Assembly (NCBI GenBank): GCA_947471745.1
Contig: CANJKZ010000010.1
Span: forward strand, 591,501 to 655,500
DNA length: 64,000 nt
Reading direction: 5' to 3'
From: Closterium sp. Naga37s-1
Lineage: Eukaryota > Streptophyta > Zygnematophyceae > Desmidiales > Closteriaceae
Part shown: positions 63,739-64,000 of the stretch, in pieces
Position numbering within the stretch: the first letter of the stretch is position 1
Layout: the number at the start of each line of letters is the position of its first letter
Notes under the pieces: generated by a model
The model's input: the letters and a program-made list of their open reading frames with translations, nothing else
What the model was told of the DNA's origin: nothing
Databases searched by the model: none
Position numbers and translations under genes: made by a program

Positions 63739-63922
63739 GCTTGGTGGGTGGTGTTGCTCTACGCCTGTATCTGCACACCAGGCGTAGCCTAGAAGCAGAA
63801 AGAAACAACAGTTCTACGCGGTCTAGCCAAATGGTTTTCCAACACCACCCTACCCCGGGCATGTGATATTTCTGTGAGGACACGCTACAGTACTTTATGT
63901 TTTGACAATAGCTGGGTGTGTA
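63739..63922. other. Flank of the LINE insertion
   Basis: About 180 bp between the LINE target duplication and a MITE. Only a small inverted repeat (acgcctgtatctgcacaccaggcgt, near 63759) stands out. No gene. Confidence 0.5.
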
Positions 63923-64000
63923 CACCCTGTTTCGCGCCACACTGACATTCGCCATATTGACAAGCCGGTTGTACTGACATCAATGCATCCAAATTGGTCC
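63923..64000. mobile_element. MITE family A, left part, cut by the window edge
   Basis: It starts caccctgtttcgcg after TA (63921-63922) and matches the 49935-50198 copy, in the same orientation, up to the end of the window. Confidence 0.85.

Overview
The window is nuclear DNA of a photosynthetic eukaryote, most likely a streptophyte green alga (inference). It carries spliceosomal GT-AG introns and plant-type genes: a chloroplast-lumen TLP18.3 protein, a TRICHOME BIREFRINGENCE-LIKE acyltransferase, a QALGGH zinc finger, and plant-style TAF10 and Rab geranylgeranyltransferase beta. The transposons are Copia and L1 types. I see no bacterial operons, tRNA, rRNA or CRISPR.

Layout. 486-7130 (-): TBL-like acyltransferase. 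8384-11497 (-): TLP18.3, a complete 284-residue three-exon model. 12529-18491 (-): Rab geranylgeranyltransferase beta, ten exons, 478 residues. 19122-19671 (+): NTF2. 20141-21877 (-): unrecognised membrane protein. 24021-27438 (-): tropinone-reductase-like SDR, five exons. 28475-30446 (+): TAF10, five exons. 32483-41493 (+): SV2/SVOP-type MFS transporter, ten exons. 44566-49308 (+): very large single-exon C2H2 zinc-finger protein. 50394-63738 is one 6-kb L1-type LINE (minus strand) with perfect 14-bp target duplications, split by a 7.36-kb Copia element with 125-bp LTRs and its own 5-bp target duplications. Small TA-flanked MITEs lie on both sides of the zinc-finger gene and at the right edge.

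The striking feature is not a gene. Most introns from 500 to 38000 are packed with partial tandem copies of the exon edges that border them. Copies just downstream of an exon keep its 3' part and donor site; copies just upstream of an exon keep its 5' part and acceptor site. One intact copy of each exon remains, so nearly every gene can still be read in phase. Many of the duplications have a short perfect or near-perfect palindrome at the junction, with the core TTTTGAG-NNNN-CTCAAAA (NNNN itself a palindrome: TCGA, GCGC, ACGT or AATT). I regard this pairing of palindromes and local duplications as the best candidate for an undescribed process here, with assembly artefact as the main rival explanation.

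The genes do not form a pathway. They are ordinary housekeeping, plastid, wall, transport and transcription genes. Two pairs are head to head (RGTB/NTF2 and SDR/TAF10) and may share promoters.
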